DNA of 13,992 nt. It comes from Syntrophomonadaceae bacterium (GTDB lineage Bacteria > Bacillota > Syntrophomonadia > Syntrophomonadales > Syntrophomonadaceae). The notes under the pieces are model-generated. The model had not been told where the DNA came from, made no database searches, and worked only from the letters and a program-made list of their open reading frames with translations. The DNA lies in assembly GCA_030526885.1 (NCBI GenBank), contig JAUNBV010000035.1:1-13992 (forward strand), read 5' to 3'. Shown piece by piece: positions 12,453-13,992 of the stretch; positions within the stretch are counted from its first letter, which is position 1, and each line of letters begins with the position of its first letter. Made by a program: the position numbers and the translations under genes.

Positions 12453-13280
12453 ATGGACAATAATGATAAAAGGATCGCGGTGCTGATCGACGCGGACAAC
12501 GTTTCGCCCAAGTACATAAAGGCGGTGCTGGATGAGATAGCCAACCACGGCATCCCCACCTATAAGCGCATTTATGGGGACTGGACCCGTCCCCAGATGA
12601 GCACCTGGAAAGAGGTTTCGCTGGAGTATTCCATCTCCCCCATCCAGCAGTACAGCCACACCACCGGGAAAAACTCTACCGATTCGGCGCTCATCATCGA
12701 CGCCATGGACATCCTATACTCGCAAAACGTGGACGGTTTTTGCATCGTGTCCAGCGACAGCGACTTCACCCGTTTGGCCGCGCGACTGCGGGAAGCCGGG
12801 ATGCTGGTGCTGGGCATGGGCGAGAAAAAAACTCCCCGCCCCTTCGTGGTGGCCTGCGAGAAGTTTAAGTATCTGGAAGCCCTGCTGTCCGGCTCCGCCG
12901 GCGACGGCGACGCGGCAGCCGATACCGAGACCTCGGTAAAAGGCGGCGACGACCTGCGCGACCTGATCGTTTCCATCCAGACTATAGTAACCGATATTTC
13001 CGATGAAGAAGGCTGGGCCTCGCTGGGCGGCGTGGGCAACATGCTCAATAAGCGCTTCCCCGATTTTGACACCCGTAACTACGGTTTTTCCAAGCTTACC
13101 AATCTGGTGAAATCGCTGAACGCTTTTGACATCGAATCGCGCAAAATCGGCAATACACCTCATGCCAGCCAGACCTTCATCCGAAACCGCCAGTTGCCCA
13201 AAAAGAAACCCACCTCACGCGGTGGGCGCGGCAGATCCAGATACGCCGCCAAAGACACCGGGGAGCAGGATACGGACTGA
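12453..13280 (+). CDS. NYN-domain RNase-like protein with C-terminal OST-HTH (LOTUS) domain
   Basis: The N-terminal 140 residues are a NYN (PIN-like) nuclease domain of the LabA/DUF88 group. Its acidic metal-binding residues are present: Asp13 and Asp15 in LIDADN, Asp77 in STDSALIIDAMD, and Asp102/Asp104 in SSDSDF. After an acidic linker (about 148-165), residues 166-245 form an OST-HTH/LOTUS domain (DLIVSIQTIV, then GWASLGGVGNML and NYGFSKLTNLV), which in other proteins binds RNA. The tail is basic and RG-rich (KKKP, RGGRGRSR) and should also favour RNA binding. AGGAGG lies 9 bases before the ATG. It follows rbgA by 18 bases, so a link to ribosome or RNA quality control is a reasonable inference. 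No substrate is known for bacterial members of this architecture that I can name with certainty. Confidence 0.88.
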   Translation: MDNNDKRIAVLIDADNVSPKYIKAVLDEIANHGIPTYKRIYGDWTRPQMSTWKEVSLEYSISPIQQYSHTTGKNSTDSALIIDAMDILYSQNVDGFCIVSSDSDFTRLAARLREAGMLVLGMGEKKTPRPFVVACEKFKYLEALLSGSAGDGDAAADTETSVKGGDDLRDLIVSIQTIVTDISDEEGWASLGGVGNMLNKRFPDFDTRNYGFSKLTNLVKSLNAFDIESRKIGNTPHASQTFIRNRQLPKKKPTSRGGRGRSRYAAKDTGEQDTD

Positions 13281-13302
13281 TCCCCGTATAACGCCGTAAA
13301 AC

Positions 13303-13629
13303 TTAGCCTATCACATCATCTATGACCTTCTGCAATTGGCTGCGGCTCAAAGCCCCCACCACGCGGCCAATCTCTTTGCCGTCGCGGAAAAAAGCCAGGG
13401 TGGGTACTCCACGGATTTCGTACCGGCTGGCTAACTGCTGATTGTCGTCCACATTAATCTTGCCCACCTCCAGGCGGCCCTGATTCTCCGCAGCCAGTTT
13501 GTCCACGACCGGGCCCAGCGCCTTGCAGGGCCCGCACCACGGCGCCCAAAAATCCACCATTACCGGCAGATCATTCTCCAGCACTTCCTGTTGGAAGCTT
13601 TCCTCGCTAAACTCTCTCACCTTGGACAT
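13303..13629 (-). CDS. trxA: Thioredoxin
   Basis: Thioredoxin is a small cytosolic dithiol protein that reduces disulfides in enzymes such as ribonucleotide reductase and is itself reduced by thioredoxin reductase. The active site WCGPCK is at 31-36 (Cys32, Cys35) and the cis-proline is Pro76 in GVPT. DFWAPWCGPC and the VGALSRSQL end region are typical. I chose the ATG at 13629-13627, giving 108 residues, the standard length. GGGGGT lies 9 bases upstream, while the upstream in-frame ATG at 13665 would sit only 2 bases from the predicted transcript start. The gene is convergent to the NYN gene with only 22 bases between stops. No thioredoxin reductase gene is adjacent. Confidence 0.96.
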   Translation of the reverse strand: MSKVREFSEESFQQEVLENDLPVMVDFWAPWCGPCKALGPVVDKLAAENQGRLEVGKINVDDNQQLASRYEIRGVPTLAFFRDGKEIGRVVGALSRSQLQKVIDDVIG

Positions 13630-13992
13630 ACGCTTTATACCCCCATTCCAGAATACATCATCCAATTACTTGCATTATAGGGTCCCGCGCAAAGCTTGTC
13701 AATTTTTGAAGGGGCGGGCACGATATAAAGCTACCGCAGAATTCTTAAAGCAGAGCCCATTTTGGGTTAAACGAGCCGTCTCGGGGGCTAAATGTCCGAA
13801 AATACATCGATTTATGTTTACACCAACATTTTGGGGAAAATGACGGCTTATTAAGATTCATTTTTGAACGCATCAGCGCCCGCAAAGCCCGTAGGGGCGC
13901 GCATATCGCCTCCGCCGGGTTAGGCGGATGGTTACATTAAAGGGAATTATGTGTATACGGATTATTCCATAGCTGTAAGTAAAAGTAGAATT
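13630..13992. other. Right-end non-coding region with trxA promoter and tandem hairpins
   Basis: The first 75 bases carry the trxA leader and promoter. Bases 13703-13870 show nothing I can name. Two GC-rich hairpins follow: GCGCCC/GGGCGC (13876-13900) and TCCGCC/GGCGGA (13911-13928). A GTG at 13951, 6 bases after AAAGGG, opens a frame (MYTDYSIAVSKSRI) that stays open for 14 codons to the window end. It could be the start of a plus-strand gene, but this is too short to judge. Confidence 0.45.
13674..13702 (-). promoter_or_regulatory. Perfect sigma-A promoter of trxA
   Basis: On the minus strand TTGACA (13702-13697) and TATAAT (13679-13674) are 17 bases apart, a 12-of-12 consensus match. The start would be near 13667, giving a 38-base leader that holds the GGGGGT ribosome site. 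Confidence 0.92.

Noticed and set aside
1..13992. CRISPR arrays, tRNA or rRNA genes, phage or defence genes
   Set aside because: No regular spaced repeats, no tRNA or rRNA signatures, and no integrase, transposase or defence-type proteins seen on either strand.

Overview
The window is most likely from a spore-forming, anaerobic member of the Bacillota (Clostridia-like). The evidence is a typical alpha/beta-type small acid-soluble spore protein with a forespore-type promoter, the sporulation membrane protein YlbJ behind a sigma-E-type promoter, a pta-ackA pair for acetate and ATP formation, and a large acyl-CoA dehydrogenase of the kind common in fatty-acid-using or syntrophic Clostridia. The genus is not determinable from what I can see. 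The DNA is moderately GC-rich, and almost all of it is ordinary chromosomal coding sequence.

Layout. Bases 1-3738 (minus strand, read right to left): pta, ackA, a strong terminator, a perfect-consensus promoter, then yceD-rpmF-plsX (plsX runs off the left edge). Divergent from pta is a small basic coiled-coil protein gene (3992-4213), then a possible decayed insertion element (4233-4384), tmcAL (4442-5695), an intergenic region with a nested-stem RNA candidate (5847-5952), and a DmdC-like acyl-CoA dehydrogenase (6102-7907) with its own promoter and terminator. Next come a spore DNA-binding protein gene (8224-8430, plus) and, facing it tail to tail, a short SASP-like gene (8544-8738, minus). 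rsmD and a coiled-coil gene overlap by ATGA (9002-10074). ylbJ is convergent to them (10173-11357, minus). rbgA and an NYN/OST-HTH RNase-like gene follow (11559-13280, plus). trxA (13303-13629, minus) closes the annotated part. The last 360 bases hold no clear gene.

How the genes fit together. yceD, rpmF, tmcAL (ylbM), ylbJ and rsmD (ylbH) all belong to the ylbH-coaD-ylbJ-ylbM-ylbN-rpmF neighbourhood known from Bacillus. Here the neighbourhood is opened up, inverted in places and interleaved with metabolic and spore genes, and coaD is missing from its usual place after rsmD. Three genes act on translation directly (tmcAL on tRNA, rsmD on 16S rRNA, rbgA on the 50S subunit), rpmF encodes a 50S protein and yceD is linked to 23S rRNA. 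pta-ackA and the acyl-CoA dehydrogenase serve fermentative or syntrophic energy metabolism. ylbJ and the SASP gene are sporulation genes whose promoters match their expected mother-cell and forespore sigma factors.

I did not find an evident new defence or mobile system. The items most worth a second look are the multi-stem RNA candidate after tmcAL, the short SASP-like gene beside the normal SASP, the 73-residue basic coiled-coil protein, the possible MITE, and the predicted compartment-specific sporulation promoters.
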